From positions 21,154,001 to 21,218,000 of the forward strand of contig NC_088913.1 in the NCBI RefSeq assembly GCF_963576675.1: 64,000 bases of DNA, given 5' to 3'. This document shows positions 30,683 through 41,350 of this stretch, piece after piece (within the stretch, counting starts at the first letter, position 1; every line of letters begins with the position of its first letter). The notes beneath the pieces were generated by a model. That model saw only the letters and a program-made list of their open reading frames with translations, did no database searches and was not told the DNA's origin. Origin of the DNA: Euphorbia lathyris. Taxonomy: Eukaryota; Streptophyta; Magnoliopsida; Malpighiales; Euphorbiaceae. Both the position numbers and the translations under genes were made by a program.

Positions 30683-33162
30683 TGTCAAACATTGCTCGGT
30701 GAACCCGAGGGGATGATACCATGGCGATAATGATGTGATTGGCGCCGAAAACAACCAATCTGGGAATCAAGCTACTCGGTAGGACCGGAGCTCGGAGTTG
30801 GAAGAATCGCCACCCACAAATGGAAAATGAACACCTAATTCCTTGCGGGAGACCGGTCGGGTTTGGGAATTGGGTACGAGCCGAGAAAGGCTACTAGGCA
30901 CCTTGATGTCGCCCGGTCTTGAACCACTGACCTCCTACTTAACACTACTATGCGCTAACGGTCTAATCGCATATTTCTTTAAGTTTTAACTTCATTTGAA
31001 ACCATTTCTTTCTCGTTCTGAAAACCGTTTTGAGCATTTCAATAAAAGCCATTTAAGTTTAGAAGAATCACTCATTTACATGAATTAATATATGTGAGGG
31101 GGGAGAGAAGAAGAAGAATGAATCGAGAATTATAGATTACAACAAGTGAATATATACCTATGCTATATACATCAAAGTCTAATTCTAATCTCTCTCCCAA
31201 AATGTTTATTTACATGGTTCGTGCTAAATCGCCCTTGGAACGATTTAGACACGTTTCAAAACCCCGTTAATTTACATGTTTTCCTTTAATTGCCGTTGGA
31301 ACCTAGGCGTATTTAGAAAACGTGAAGTTAAAAATTTGTTTAAATTTAATCGTGAAAAGCGTGGTTAGACATACAAGTCAATTATTTTATACAATTTCAT
31401 TTTTGAAAGAAAATTGAATCAAAACATTTTATTTACATTTTGAAAACATTCAACAAATTTTAATTAGAAAAACCAAATTAAAACTCTCATATATTTACAT
31501 GTTCGCCTAACCCGCCGTTGGAACGGATTAAGGTGTTAAAGCGCGGAGTTTTTGGAAATCATTTAAAGATGGAACGAAATTAAAACATTTTAATCGTCTA
31601 TAAAAATATTTGGAGTGCCCTTAATTAGAAATTCCAATCAAAACCCCTCTATTTACCTGTTAACTCTCCTCTTTGTAATTAAATCATCCCTTTCTCTCAC
31701 TAAGCACAATTATAAGTACAACAACAACACATTATACCTACAAGCCCACTAATCTATAACTACCATATACATATATACAAGTAATATATACAAGTAATGA
31801 AAGTATTTAACAAAAATAAGTAGGATGAAAATAGCTTTTATAATTATATGTGAATAATGAAAATAGAGGAAAGATGTGAAAAACTATATTATATAATTGT
31901 ATAACTAAAAGATGAATATAGATATATACCATAAATGATAAAAATACATAATATACATTGATATGAAAATAGAATAACCCAAATGACATAAAAAAAAAAA
32001 AAAGTGGTAGTTAAGGTCTAAATATATATAGATATAAGTTAGAAAATAATGCTCACGTGAATAGTAAAGAATAACCCCAATGTAATTTACCCAAGAATAA
32101 TTACCCTAAAAATATGTCAAATACCATTAAAAAGGCAAAAGTGTTAAAATATTATTAATAAGCATAAAAGACTAAACAATTAACCCAAAAATAGTTAAAG
32201 CAAATAATCAAAACCCCACTATATGATATATCCTAAAATAATTAAATATATACTACCCCAAAAATAATCAAAGCAAATAAACCCAAATAATGCTATATGA
32301 AAAATAATTACCAATTACATATGCTTATCCAATACATATACATATATAGGCTAATATATATAGATTAAAATTATTTAAGAAAAAATAAATATAACTTAAA
32401 ATCAAATATCACATATAATAAAATAAAGTATCCAAAACACAAAAATAAGAAAATCATATTTATTACATTAATATATATACTTAGATAACTTTTGAAATCA
32501 TTCAAATATACCCCTAATCTAATAAAACCCAAATAATAGAAAAAGTGGAAAATTACTAAATCAGTCCATGTTTTAATTAAAAATCAGCAAAGGCCCCAAA
32601 GACATAATAAGACAGAAAAGGGGAATGTCAGAACTAGTCCCCCAAAGTTTCAGATTTAATGGAAAATGTTAGATCTACTATATTTGGTCATTTTAACCCC
32701 CAAACTACCCAAATCAGGTCACGGTTTGTAACGGGGATTCTAAAACGAACATTTTATTGAAAATAATGGTTCAAAACATTTATAAATATGTAGATCTACG
32801 ACGATTGGATCTCGGGCTACTCTTAAATCGGGTCATGGTCCGTATTGTGATCCAAAACGAAGTTTTTATGTTTAAAACCAAAACCAAATATTTAATTAAA
32901 TATAAAACTGAAATTAAATAAATAAATTCAAAAACTAAAAATAAATAAAGAATTTAACGGGTTTAGTTCCTCGGATTGTTACCTCTTAATCGGTAACAGA
33001 AGTCCAAATCTAGTCGTTTTTTGAGTCGTGTCCAACCAACCCGAGCCACCCTGTCCGCTTTTATTTATTTTCTTACCGATTATCGTTCGTTTAAATAAAT
33101 CAACTGATTTGGATTCCTTTTGATAAATTTTCTTTATCGGTCCTCCGAACCCAGTGTCTGCA
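30683..33162 (-). mobile_element. LTR-like unit (solo LTR candidate) inside the second copia element
   Basis: Read on the minus strand it opens TGCAGACACTGGGTTCGGAG and ends GCAATGTTTGACA, the TG...CA form of an LTR. It is homologous over much of its length to 35,656-38,442: GAAACCATTTCTTTCTCG, GGTGGCGA, the GGCGCCGAAA block and TTCCAACGGCG-type motifs are shared. It holds no coding frame. The flanks GAAGCTGTA and GAAGCAGTG do not give a clean 5-bp TSD, so the true ends may differ by a few bases. The parent element, probably a large Gypsy type, is not in the window. Confidence 0.65.
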
Positions 33163-33600
33163 GAAGCAGTGAAGTGGATTTTGAGGTATCTACGAGGTAC
33201 TATAGATAAGTATTTGTACTTTGATAAAGATGAATTAAAAGTACAAGGTTATGTAGATGCTGACTTTGGAGGTGAAATTGACTATAGAAAAAGCACCACC
33301 GGTTATATATTCACGGTTGGAAATACAACGGTTAGTTGGATGTCGCAGTTACAAAAGATTGTTGCTCTATCCACTACATAGGCTGAGTATGTAGCGGTAA
33401 TTGAAGCTAGTAAAGAGATAATATGGCTTCAAGGTCTTTTAATTGAGTTAGAATTCATGCAGGAGAATAATGTTCTGTACAATGATAGTCAGAGTGCGAT
33501 ATATTTGGCAAAGAATTCAGCATTTCATTCTAGAAGAAAGCATATTGGATTTCGGTATCATTTTATCCGGTCATTATTAGAAGATTAAGTGTTAAAGATG
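33163..33600 (+). pseudogene. Copia RT end and RNase H of the second element
   Basis: This continues the pol frame after the insertion: VKWILRYLRGT, GYVDADFGGEIDYRKSTTGY, SWMSQLQKIVALSTT, a stop (TAG, 33,379) where RNase H expects Gln or Glu, then EYVAVIEASKE, IWLQGLLIEL, SQSAIYLAKNSAFHS and HIGFRYHFIRS. It ends at about 33,588. A possible polypurine tract (AAGGGGCTAAG) is near 33,610. Confidence 0.85.
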
Positions 33601-33620
33601 GAGAAAATTCAAGGGGCTAA

Positions 33621-34458
33621 GATTTTTATTTTTTGTTCTTCTCTCTCTCTCTTTCCTTGTATTCATTTTTATTATTTACTTCCATTGTAACAGTTCTTAG
33701 CTTGGGGGAAGATTGAGATAGGAGAGTCCTCTCCTGATTTGTAATCAGAATCAGACAAAATCGGATTGTTTCCAATTGATTAGATTATGCGAGCTTAATG
33801 TCTAGATTTGTCAGAGATAGGATGATTGCTAGAATGAGATTCGATGATGATCAACTAGCCTGACATAGCAGAACCTAATGCCTTGAGTCTGACAAATTTA
33901 GGATTGGAGATAGATAGATACCTGACCAAGGAATTACCTAATCCGAATTAGCATAATCTGACCTCGCTAGAGACCACTAGGAGTGCGAGCTAGTGGCTGG
34001 GCAACGGCTTTAGCCTTAATCACCACAGACCCTAATGCTTTGCATGCCCTAGGTTATATGCCTAATCAAGCCGTCAACCAATTGCATGTGAATAGACTAC
34101 AGGAGATTGACAATCTCCACGTGGTTAATTAGGTGGTTACCGTCAATTATCATTATGATATGAAACTAAATCCCAGTAAATCATACATGGGATCCAATTA
34201 AGGGGATCCACATCTTAGATTGTGTCATCAATTAATTCGAATTCTTCCCTGTCAAACGTTTTTATCTTTTATTTTAGAAAATTTGCCTCTTTAATCACTC
34301 CACCACATATTTAACCTTCCGAACAATTATGTTCCTACCTTGGGCCGACTAGTTGTGATAAATAGTCCTTGTGGTTCGATCCTGTGCTTAGCACTGTATT
34401 ACTTGTTGCGATAGGATACACTTTTCGTATTAACCGCTATATATTTTACGACCATCAA
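33621..34458 (+). mobile_element. Gypsy-type leader fragment
   Basis: The tail reads GATAAATAGTCCTTGTGGTT and then GTATTACTTGTTGCGATAGG with ACACTTTT and CCATCAA, the untranslated leader pattern of plant Gypsy elements and similar to minus-strand 56,830-56,890. The left part contains GCTTGGGGGAA. No gag-pol follows; at 34,459 the sequence switches abruptly to the LINE. Confidence 0.5.
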
Positions 34459-35655
34459 TGACTCATTAATTTGATTCCCCGGTAGTTGGCACAATATTGG
34501 ACATCGCCTTTGTTCTTATACAAAGGGATTAAGATACTTTTCCTCCATTCTGATGGCATCTTATTGTTTCTCCAAATTTTGTTGAAGAACGTCGTCAACC
34601 ATTTGATTCCTCTTTCTCCCAAACATCTCCAAATCTCAATAGGGATGCCATCAGGTCCTACTGCTTTCTTCAACTTCATCTTACTTAATGCCATTTTGAC
34701 TTCACCCTTTTGAATTCTCCGCATGCATTCATGATTTATCATATCGTGCTGGATACTTATATCTCCAACATCTTGTCTGTAATCTCTATTAAATAAGTCA
34801 TCAAAATAGGACCTCCATCGTTCCTTGATATCCTTATCTCCAACTAGGACTTTCTGGTCCACATCCTTCACACATTTAACTTTTCCGAGATATCGCGTCT
34901 TCCTATCTCTCATCCGAGAAATTCTATATATGTCTCTTTCCCCTTCTTTCGTATCCAATCTGGTATACAGATCCCGATTGACCTTTGCTCTAGCATCTCG
35001 TATTACCTTCTTTACTTCCCTTTTAGCCTCTTTGTATTTTTTGTAGTTTTCGTAATTCTCGCTTACTCTTTACTGCTTGTCGTACTTCTTCTGTCCACCA
35101 AGATGTGTCCTTACCCGGTGGCATGCTACCTTTAGATTCCCCTAGAACTTCCTTCGCTACTTCCCTTATACTATGCTCCATCTTAGTCCATATCGAATCT
35201 ATATCTAAACCCATATTACAAGTCCAAACATCTTTTTTGGTCATCTCATCCACAAATTTTTGTTGATTCTCTCCTTGCAATTTCCACCACTTAATCTTAG
35301 TCTCTACTTGTGGTGTTTGTTTTCTTATACATTTCCTACTTCGAAAATCAAGCACCACTACTCTATGTTGGGTTGTCGTACTCTCACCAGGGATCACCTT
35401 ACAATCAATATAACTCTTTCTCCAAGCACTCCTTACTAAGAAGAGGTCAATTTGGCTTGCATTACCGCCACTCCGATAAGTCACTAAGTGGGATGTTCTC
35501 TTCATAAACCATGTGTTCATGATACTCAAGTCATAGGCTGATGCGAATTCCAAAATATCATTTCCTGCTTCATTCTTATCTCCAAAACCATACCCTCCAT
35601 GACCACTCTCAAACCCATCTTGCCTAGAACCCACGTGTCCATTGAGATCACCCCC
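34459..35655 (-). pseudogene. LINE endonuclease end and reverse transcriptase start
   Basis: After the insertion the protein resumes with GGDLNGHVGS (catalytic Asp/Asn), NTWFMKRTSHLVTYRSGG, ASQIDLFLVRS and TTQHRVVVLDF (catalytic His). A linker follows, and from about 34,958 the RT begins: KKAVGPDGIPIEIWRCLG, FFNKIWRNNKMPSEWRKSIL and PLYKNKGDVQYCANYRGIKL. A frame change lies near 35,040. The protein stops where the LINE sequence ends, before the YADD catalytic motif. Confidence 0.88.
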
Positions 35656-35867
35656 TGTAGACACCGAGTCGGAGGACCTGTGACGAAAACCTGTAAACAA
35701 GACGGTCGAAGCGGTTGATTCCGGAAGTTTTAAAACAAAAATATATAATAAGAAAAGAAAAGTTGATGTGAGTCGCGGTCGTCAAGTGGACGGCTTGCGA
35801 GTGCTCAGCGACGTGGTGCAAGCGCCTAGCGGCAGCCGACGCGTGTCCGACGACAGTTGGACGCACG

Positions 35868-36010
35868 CCCGACAGCGCGGGGCGCACGCTCGACGTCCGT
35901 TGGGCACGCATGCCCGGCAGCGCGGAGCGCGCGCTCAACGACCGTAGGGCGCGCGCGCCCGACGGCGCGAGGCGCACGCTCGATGCCCGCTGGACGAGCG
36001 CGCCCGGTAG
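35868..36010. repeat. GC-rich tandem repeat, unit about 45 bp
   Basis: At least three units start with CCCGACAGCGCG, CCCGGCAGCGCG and CCCGACGGCGCG, each followed by a CGCACGCTCGA-like part and a (C)GTTGGGC or CGTAGGGC part. Base composition is far above the surrounding AT-rich DNA. A 45-bp period keeps several frames open, which explains long but meaningless frames here. Confidence 0.85.
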
Positions 36011-36048
36011 CCGCTGGGCGACCGCCAGCGACGTTGCGCCCAACTGAC

Positions 36049-36154
36049 GTTGGGCGTTCGCCCAACGATCGTTGGGCGTTCGCCCAACGGAAGTTGGGCG
36101 AACGCCCAACATAAGCTGGGCGTTTGCCCAACCGGCTTTGGGCGACGCCCAAAG
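36049..36154. repeat. Tandem array of palindromes, period 22 bp
   Basis: GTTGGGCGTTCGCCCAAC occurs at 36,049 and 36,071, GTTGGGCGAACGCCCAAC at 36,093, GCTGGGCGTTTGCCCAAC at 36,115 and CTTTGGGCGACGCCCAAAG at 36,136. Each can fold into a hairpin, giving five in a row, four at an exact 22-bp spacing. Confidence 0.9.
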
Positions 36155-36419
36155 CTTCCGGGATCCGTTGCCTATTTAAGGCACGGATCCCAATGTATTT
36201 AGGGGGAGGACTTTTTGGGAGAGAGCTTCTCACTCTAAACATTTTTAGAGAGAGAAAATCTTTTTTTTGGGAAAAAAAATTTTTTTTCCTAAAAATTCCA
36301 AATTTCCTAAAAGTTAAAATTTTACCAAAAAAACACAAAAACACCGGAAAAGCACGATTCGTGGGATCGACCGACTTCAACCGTCAATACCGAACTTGAG
36401 GTATTATCCGAGGACTAGA

Positions 36420-38380
36420 CTCGTTTTATTTTATTTAATTTATTTCTTTAATTTATTTATTTTGATGTTATAATTTTATTTATTTAGTTATTCATTTATT
36501 TATCACGTTTTATTTAATTCTTCGTATTTATTTATTTTTATCCCGTGTTAAATAAAAATTCGGGTTTGTTTTAAAATAAAAAACCTCGTTTTAATATCCC
36601 AATACGAATCGTGATCCGATTAAAAGGTAGTTCGGGTATTAAAAACGTTGTAATTATAAGATTTTGAAAAGAGATTTCCGAATAACGTTTTAAAATAAAA
36701 ACTTCATTTTAGGAACTTCCGTTATAGACTATGATCCATTTTTTGTAGTTCGGAAATCCAAAACGATTGAATTAGACTTAATTTAAAGCTTTTGAATAAA
36801 TCTGGAAACAGTTGGAGCAGTTCTGTAATTTTCCGTTTTCTGTCACTGATTGCTGTTTACCGACGGATTTTCCGTCGGTAAATCTGCTGGAATATAAAAA
36901 ATGCTATTTTGGTCCCTCATTCTCTACTTTTAAGTTTTTGGTCCTTTATATATATACGTATATTCATGTAATACTTACTTTCAAGTTATTTTTAAATACT
37001 TTGTATATATTGTTATTTAATGTGTTTATAAATTATTTTTCATTAATTGGATTTAATAAAGTATATGTATATATATAGATTTTCCTTTTTATTTCATTTA
37101 AACTAAACATATTTGAGTGTTTTGGGAATCTTTGGGATTATTTTCTATATATATTCATCATATAACATTTTGGGGGGAAACTAAATACTAATTTCTTATC
37201 TATAAACCTTATTCATTTTTTATGTTTTTGATTAGAATAAGAATTCATTATACTTATTAACGTTTACATCACCATTTTTACTTATTTTTGTATAATATTT
37301 TCTCTATTGTATTTTAATGGATATTATTACTTATTTTTGTATACATATATATTTATATATATTCTTCTATTTTCCTACTTATATGTATATTCTTTCAAAT
37401 GCATTTGATTGGGTAAATTTTGGTTAAGTTGGTTTATTGTTGTGATTATGATAATGTTAAGGGTTAATTGAGTGAAAAGGGAGAAATAAAATCACAAAAA
37501 AGAGAGTTTAATTTTCTTATTTAAATTTAAAGTTTTCTAGATATTCTTAAAGTGTAAATGACGTTTTCTTGACCTCTTTAAACCGTTTCTTAAAATCATC
37601 ACGTTTTAAAACCTTAATCTGTTCCAAACGACGGATTAAGCGAACCTTGTAATTAAAATCGTTTTTATTGTAAATAATAAAGTTTTGAATCGTCTTCTTA
37701 AATGATTTGTACAAAGTAAATTGACTTGTATGCCTAACCATGTTTTCGGGTTAAAATTCTTTATTCCACGTTTTCAAACGCTTGAGTCGTTCCAACGGCG
37801 ATTCGAGTGAACGTCATTAACGGGGTCTTGAAACGTACCTAAATCGTTCCAACGGCGATTAAGGTACGAACCATGTAAATAAACGTTTTTTTGGGAAGTG
37901 AGCTTAGTTTAGAGTTAGTATGTAATACGAAACGTAAATCACATTGTAAACAAATCAATTCTTTCTTCTCCCCCCTCTCTCTCCTATGTATTTTGAACTG
38001 ATGTAAATGGGTGATTCTTTACCAAAGTGGCTTTTCAATAATATATGCTCAAAACGGTTTTCAAAACGAGAAAGAAAAGGTTTCAAATGAATTTTAAACT
38101 TAAAGAAATATGCGATTAGTCCGTTATCGCCTAACACGCTGAGTAGGAGGCCGGTGGTTCATAACCGGGTGATGTCGGGGTGCCTAGTAGCCTTTCTCCG
38201 GAAAGGAGCTAGCCTTCTCGGCTCGTACCTAAGTTTCCCGAACCCTCACCGGTCTCCCGCGAGGGATCGGTGTTCATTTTCCCATTCGTGGGTGGCGACT
38301 CTTCCATACTCCGAGCTCCGGTCCTGCCGAGCAGCTTGATTCTACGATTGGTTGCTTTCGGCGCCAATCACCGCTTATGT
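36420..38380. other. Non-coding body of the LTR-like unit
   Basis: AT-rich sequence with TTCCAACGGCGATT blocks (near 37,790 and 37,850) and, at 38,140-38,400, a GC-richer block with CGGTCTCCCGCGAGGGATCG and TTTCGGCGCCAATCACC that is shared, reverse-complemented, with 30,720-30,900. No coding frame of known type. Confidence 0.6.
36856..36882. repeat. Perfect hairpin, 12-bp stem
   Basis: TTTACCGACGGA and TCCGTCGGTAAA are exact reverse complements separated by TTT. The position is inside the LTR-like unit. Its role is unknown. Confidence 0.85.
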
Positions 38381-38442
38381 CGCCATGAGGTGTCCACCCC
38401 CCAGTCCGCCCGGGAGATTAGGCCGCGGCACCTTGTCTAACA

Positions 38443-38941
38443 CCCCCAGTACCATTTTTTCATCCCTAGGAACCTGTTGCACCACTTCCTCTAAGTCCTC
38501 CCAAAAAGCTTGTCTTATAGAGACATCTAATCCTATTTGTGGCGCATATGCACTAATGACATTCACAACCTCATCCCCTATCACTAGCTTGACACTCATA
38601 ATTCTATCGCTCTTCCTAGACACCGCTACTACATCATCAATATACTCCCTATCAATAAGAATACCTACTCCATTTCTACCATTATCCTTTCCTGAGTACC
38701 AAAGCTTATAACCCCAAGGAGCTATCTCTCTAGCCTTGGCTCCAACCCACTTGGTTTCTTGTAGGCACATTATATTTATTCTCCTCCTCTTCATAACATC
38801 TACAATTCCAGCTAATCTTCCTGTCAAAGAACCTATGTTCCATGTCCCAAAGCGTAACCTACTACCCTTACCCCTACCCCTACCCCTACCATTACCGTGG
38901 ACTAGCTTATTTACCCGAAACCCTTGCATATTTGACACCAC
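38443..38941 (-). pseudogene. LINE endonuclease, N-terminal part
   Basis: The frame opens with a Gly/Arg-rich stretch encoded by a CCCCTA-type tandem (38,866-38,895). It continues into the APE-type endonuclease with FGTWNIGSLTGRL, INIMCLQETKWVG (catalytic Glu), YSGKDNGRNGVGILID and VNVISAYAPQ. It breaks after EKMVLG at the LTR-like insertion. In an active LINE this enzyme nicks the target DNA to prime reverse transcription. Confidence 0.88.
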
Positions 38942-39283
38942 CCCTAGGTCCTGGGGTGGCGCGCCGCTTCGGGGCGATGACCTAGCAACCCTTGCACATT
39001 TATCACTACACCCGGGTCTAGGAAGTGCAGCGCGTCGCTGAGTAGGGAACGCCCCAACGGTATTTATAGTATGGTTTATGTCATAAGATGTGGCTAAGTT
39101 TTACGCTGGCCGCCACAAACCTACCGCAACTCTCCTCCTTTGTCCGGGCTTGGGACCGGCTGTAAAGGCCACCAAGTGACCCTCACAGGCGGAGTTTACT
39201 TGATTTTATCAAAATGTGACAAAATGTTCTGCATCCACTACTTCAAAGTGTATGTTACAACTTAAAAAAAAAAAAAAACAATT

Positions 39284-41350
39284 CTACATATACTTTGATA
39301 TCCCAGCCTCAGAATTAGAACATAACAACTTCACCATAGCATGTTGAGAACACCGTGGGAAGTTTAGCAATTTTTGAGAAATTTGAATCACAAAATCTTT
39401 TCCACCATCTTTTAATATCACAACCAACTTCTCTAGTGCTTTTGCATTCTTAAGAAGAAATTCAATGAAATTCAAAACATATTTCCATTTATCATCACTC
39501 TCGCATAGACCATTAATCTCAATGGTCTTTAGATGTGAAGCCAGACAGTTTAAATATGTTGTATTTGAATTCCAGTAGTTTTCACCAAAAATATTAAGAC
39601 CGGGAAGATTTGTGGTCCTTTGAGACTGAAGAAAAAATTACTATGAGTTAGAAGAATACAACATCACATGCAAAATATTCAAATTATTTATTCATTAAAT
39701 ACCAAAACTAGTTAGTTGTAGCATTGAGGGCGAGCCTTGGCGCAACGGTAAAACGTTGTTGCTGTGTGACCAGAGGTCACGGGTTCGAGTCTTAGGAGCG
39801 GCCTCATGCCAATTAAATTGGCAAGGGAAGGCTTGCCCCCAATACACCCTTGTGGTGGGACCCCTCCCCGGACCCTCGCTCAGCGGGGACGCGTAATGCG
39901 ACCGGGCCGCCCTTTAGTTAGTTGTAGCATTGCATTTTCATTTTCATTGAATTAATCCGTTCCGTTCATAAAATGAAATTAAAACATTCATAAAACTTTA
40001 TAATTGATTTTGTAAATTAAGTAGATAGTTCTCAAAAGTTTCCAATAATATAATATAAGCAAAACTAAATGTAGACTAAATATTACTACTACACATTAGG
40101 CTGCTCTAACTTTTACACAAATGTCTAATGACACCTTAAAAAAATCAAAAGGACATTTTAACTTTTATTCAGTTGAAACTGATAGATATAAATTAAACAA
40201 ATGTATGATTTAGAATATTTTTACCTCATAAAATGGCAGCTTTATAACTAATTTTTCAAGCACGTGGTAAATGCAAAGTGCATATTCGATCCCACCAGAA
40301 TGTTCTTCAAAATTAGGACTGTCTAAAATTAAGAATTTGTTGTTCAAAAACAGAGTAGATAGGTGACCTTCCAACTTAAGATCTGAGAGTATCTGCAAAC
40401 ATATCATTTGAGAATGAGAATTCAAAACTAATATTAAACGTTGTCAAATTATAAGATTAAGCTTATACCTTACCTTGATAAACTGGCTACCAAATTTCAA
40501 CTCCTCGACACGCTGAAAGTGTGATATGATCGAAATATCAACAACCATTAATACTTCATCACACTCAAAATCAACATTAGCACGTATTAAAGATGGACAA
40601 TTCATTAATTTAGGACGGTTCCAAGGAAAAAAACTACCAAAAAGGTTGAATTCCTCGAGATTTGGACAAAAAATTTGAAGAGGAACAGACCAAAAATCTT
40701 TCAAGACCAAATTTTTCAACGAATTGGAAACAATAACATACTCATCATCACTTATCAAAGTATTGGAGTGTGATTCCAAGGATTCAAGTGAAGGACTCCC
40801 TCTTAGAATATTTTCAATGGCTTTAGAGGGCAAAATACAACGTTCTATATTCAATACCTTAAGATGTCCCCAACTTATACTCCCATTAGGCATGGAAACA
40901 AAATTACAATAATAAGTCTGCAGTTTAACCAAGGAATCATGCTTGAAAAGAAATTCTGGCAACCTGAACTTGTTTAGATAATTAACACGGAAATTTCCTC
41001 CACATCTTTTCTGATTGCAAACTGATTTTCATATTCCAGATAAAATCTTCTAGATGGTGATTACGATCTGTTTGGATGTGGAATTTCTTGATCTTGGAGC
41101 CGTCACAGAGAAGCAGTGTATAATCAATGAATCTAGAGAATTTTTCGATAGGCATACCAGTGGAATCGAAGATGAGGATGGGAACCCGAGTCCATTGATT
41201 ATGCCATCTCTTGGATAAAAGGGTAGTATGAATTGCATCTTTGGTTGATGGCAAAAAGGAGAGGATACGTTGAACAAGAGAGTCCGGCAAATCACTGATG
41301 CGATCTTGTTTTTTGGACTGCAACTTCACTCTCTTGTTTTTCTTACTCAT
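39284..41350 (-). pseudogene. F-box/LRR/FBD protein gene, frameshifted
   Basis: Exons on the minus strand are 41,350-40,474, 40,392-40,225 and 39,625-39,284, with GT-AG introns; stop at 39,286-39,284. The N-terminus is basic, then an F-box (ISDLPDSLVQRILSFL, TTLLSKRWHNQW), leucine-rich repeats (LVKLQTYYCNFVSMPNG, WGHLKVLNIERCILPS, LKNLVLKDFWSVPL) and an FBD-like C-terminus (KALEKLVVILKDGGKDFV). Such proteins usually serve as substrate adaptors of SCF ubiquitin ligases. Two one-base losses in exon 1, just after SLQSEK (about 41,007) and about 25 bases on (near 40,980), break the frame after the F-box domain. Unless these are sequence errors, only a truncated F-box peptide of 122 residues can be made. 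An Au SINE sits in intron 2. Confidence 0.82.
39710..39932 (+). mobile_element. Au-type SINE with 17-bp target-site duplication
   Basis: The SINE body is 39,727-39,915 (189 bp): AGGGCGAGCCTTGGCGCAAC at the start, with an A box (TGGCGCAACGG) and a B box (GGTTCGAGTC at 39,782), then CCTTGTGGTGGGACCCCTCC and a CGGGCCGCCCTTT end, as in the plant Au SINE family. AGTTAGTTGTAGCATTG occurs perfectly on both sides (39,710-39,726 and 39,916-39,932), so insertion is recent. It lies in intron 2 of the F-box gene, antisense to it. Confidence 0.93.

Larger units (their letters stand above)
27317..33620 (+). mobile_element. Second Ty1/copia element, decayed and interrupted
   Basis: A primer-binding site (TTGGTATCAGAGCC at about 27,317) is followed by gag, protease, integrase and RT in copia order. 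A 2.5-kb LTR-like insertion (30,683-33,162) follows, then the rest of RT and RNase H to about 33,590. Sequence upstream (about 26,850-27,316) is probably its 5' LTR, but I could not set its ends or find a matching 3' LTR. It is a different family from the element at 42,511-50,070. Confidence 0.85.
35656..38442 (+). mobile_element. LTR-like unit (solo LTR candidate) inside the LINE
   Basis: The unit of 2,787 bp opens TGTAGACACCGAGTCGGAGG and closes CCTTGTCTAACA. CCCCC lies on both sides (35,651-35,655 and 38,443-38,447), a 5-bp TSD fitting an LTR retrotransposon. There are no coding domains, primer site or second LTR inside, so it is a solo LTR or a non-coding LTR element. It is related to 30,683-33,162 in opposite orientation, but about 0.6 kb longer near its 5' end, where it holds GC-rich tandem repeats. 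Confidence 0.75.
34459..39195 (-). mobile_element. RTE-type LINE, 3' truncated and split
   Basis: Minus-strand order: a 5' UTR (39,195-38,945, GC-rich, with GTGTAGTGATAAATGTGCAA and AGGGTTGCTAGGTCATC), the endonuclease start (38,941-38,443), a 2.8-kb LTR-like insertion (38,442-35,656), the rest of the endonuclease, and the RT start (35,655-34,459). The catalytic RT motif and the (TTG)n tail are missing because the sequence ends at the Gypsy leader at 34,459. A tail of the same general type occurs separately at 9220-9360. Confidence 0.85.

Noticed and set aside
30960..33100. Possible coding content between the two halves of the second copia RT
   Set aside because: Only AT-rich LTR-like sequence with TTCCAACGGCG-type motifs; no gag, protease, integrase or RT motif found.
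35648..36380. Overlapping Ala/Arg-rich open frames on both strands (ERAPRAVGRARPT-like repeats)
   Set aside because: They are produced by a 45-bp GC-rich tandem repeat, which keeps frames open in phase; they cross the LTR-like unit's start and have no family motif.
37547..37741. 64-codon basic frame on the minus strand
   Set aside because: Lies in the non-coding LTR-like unit and has no similarity I recognise.
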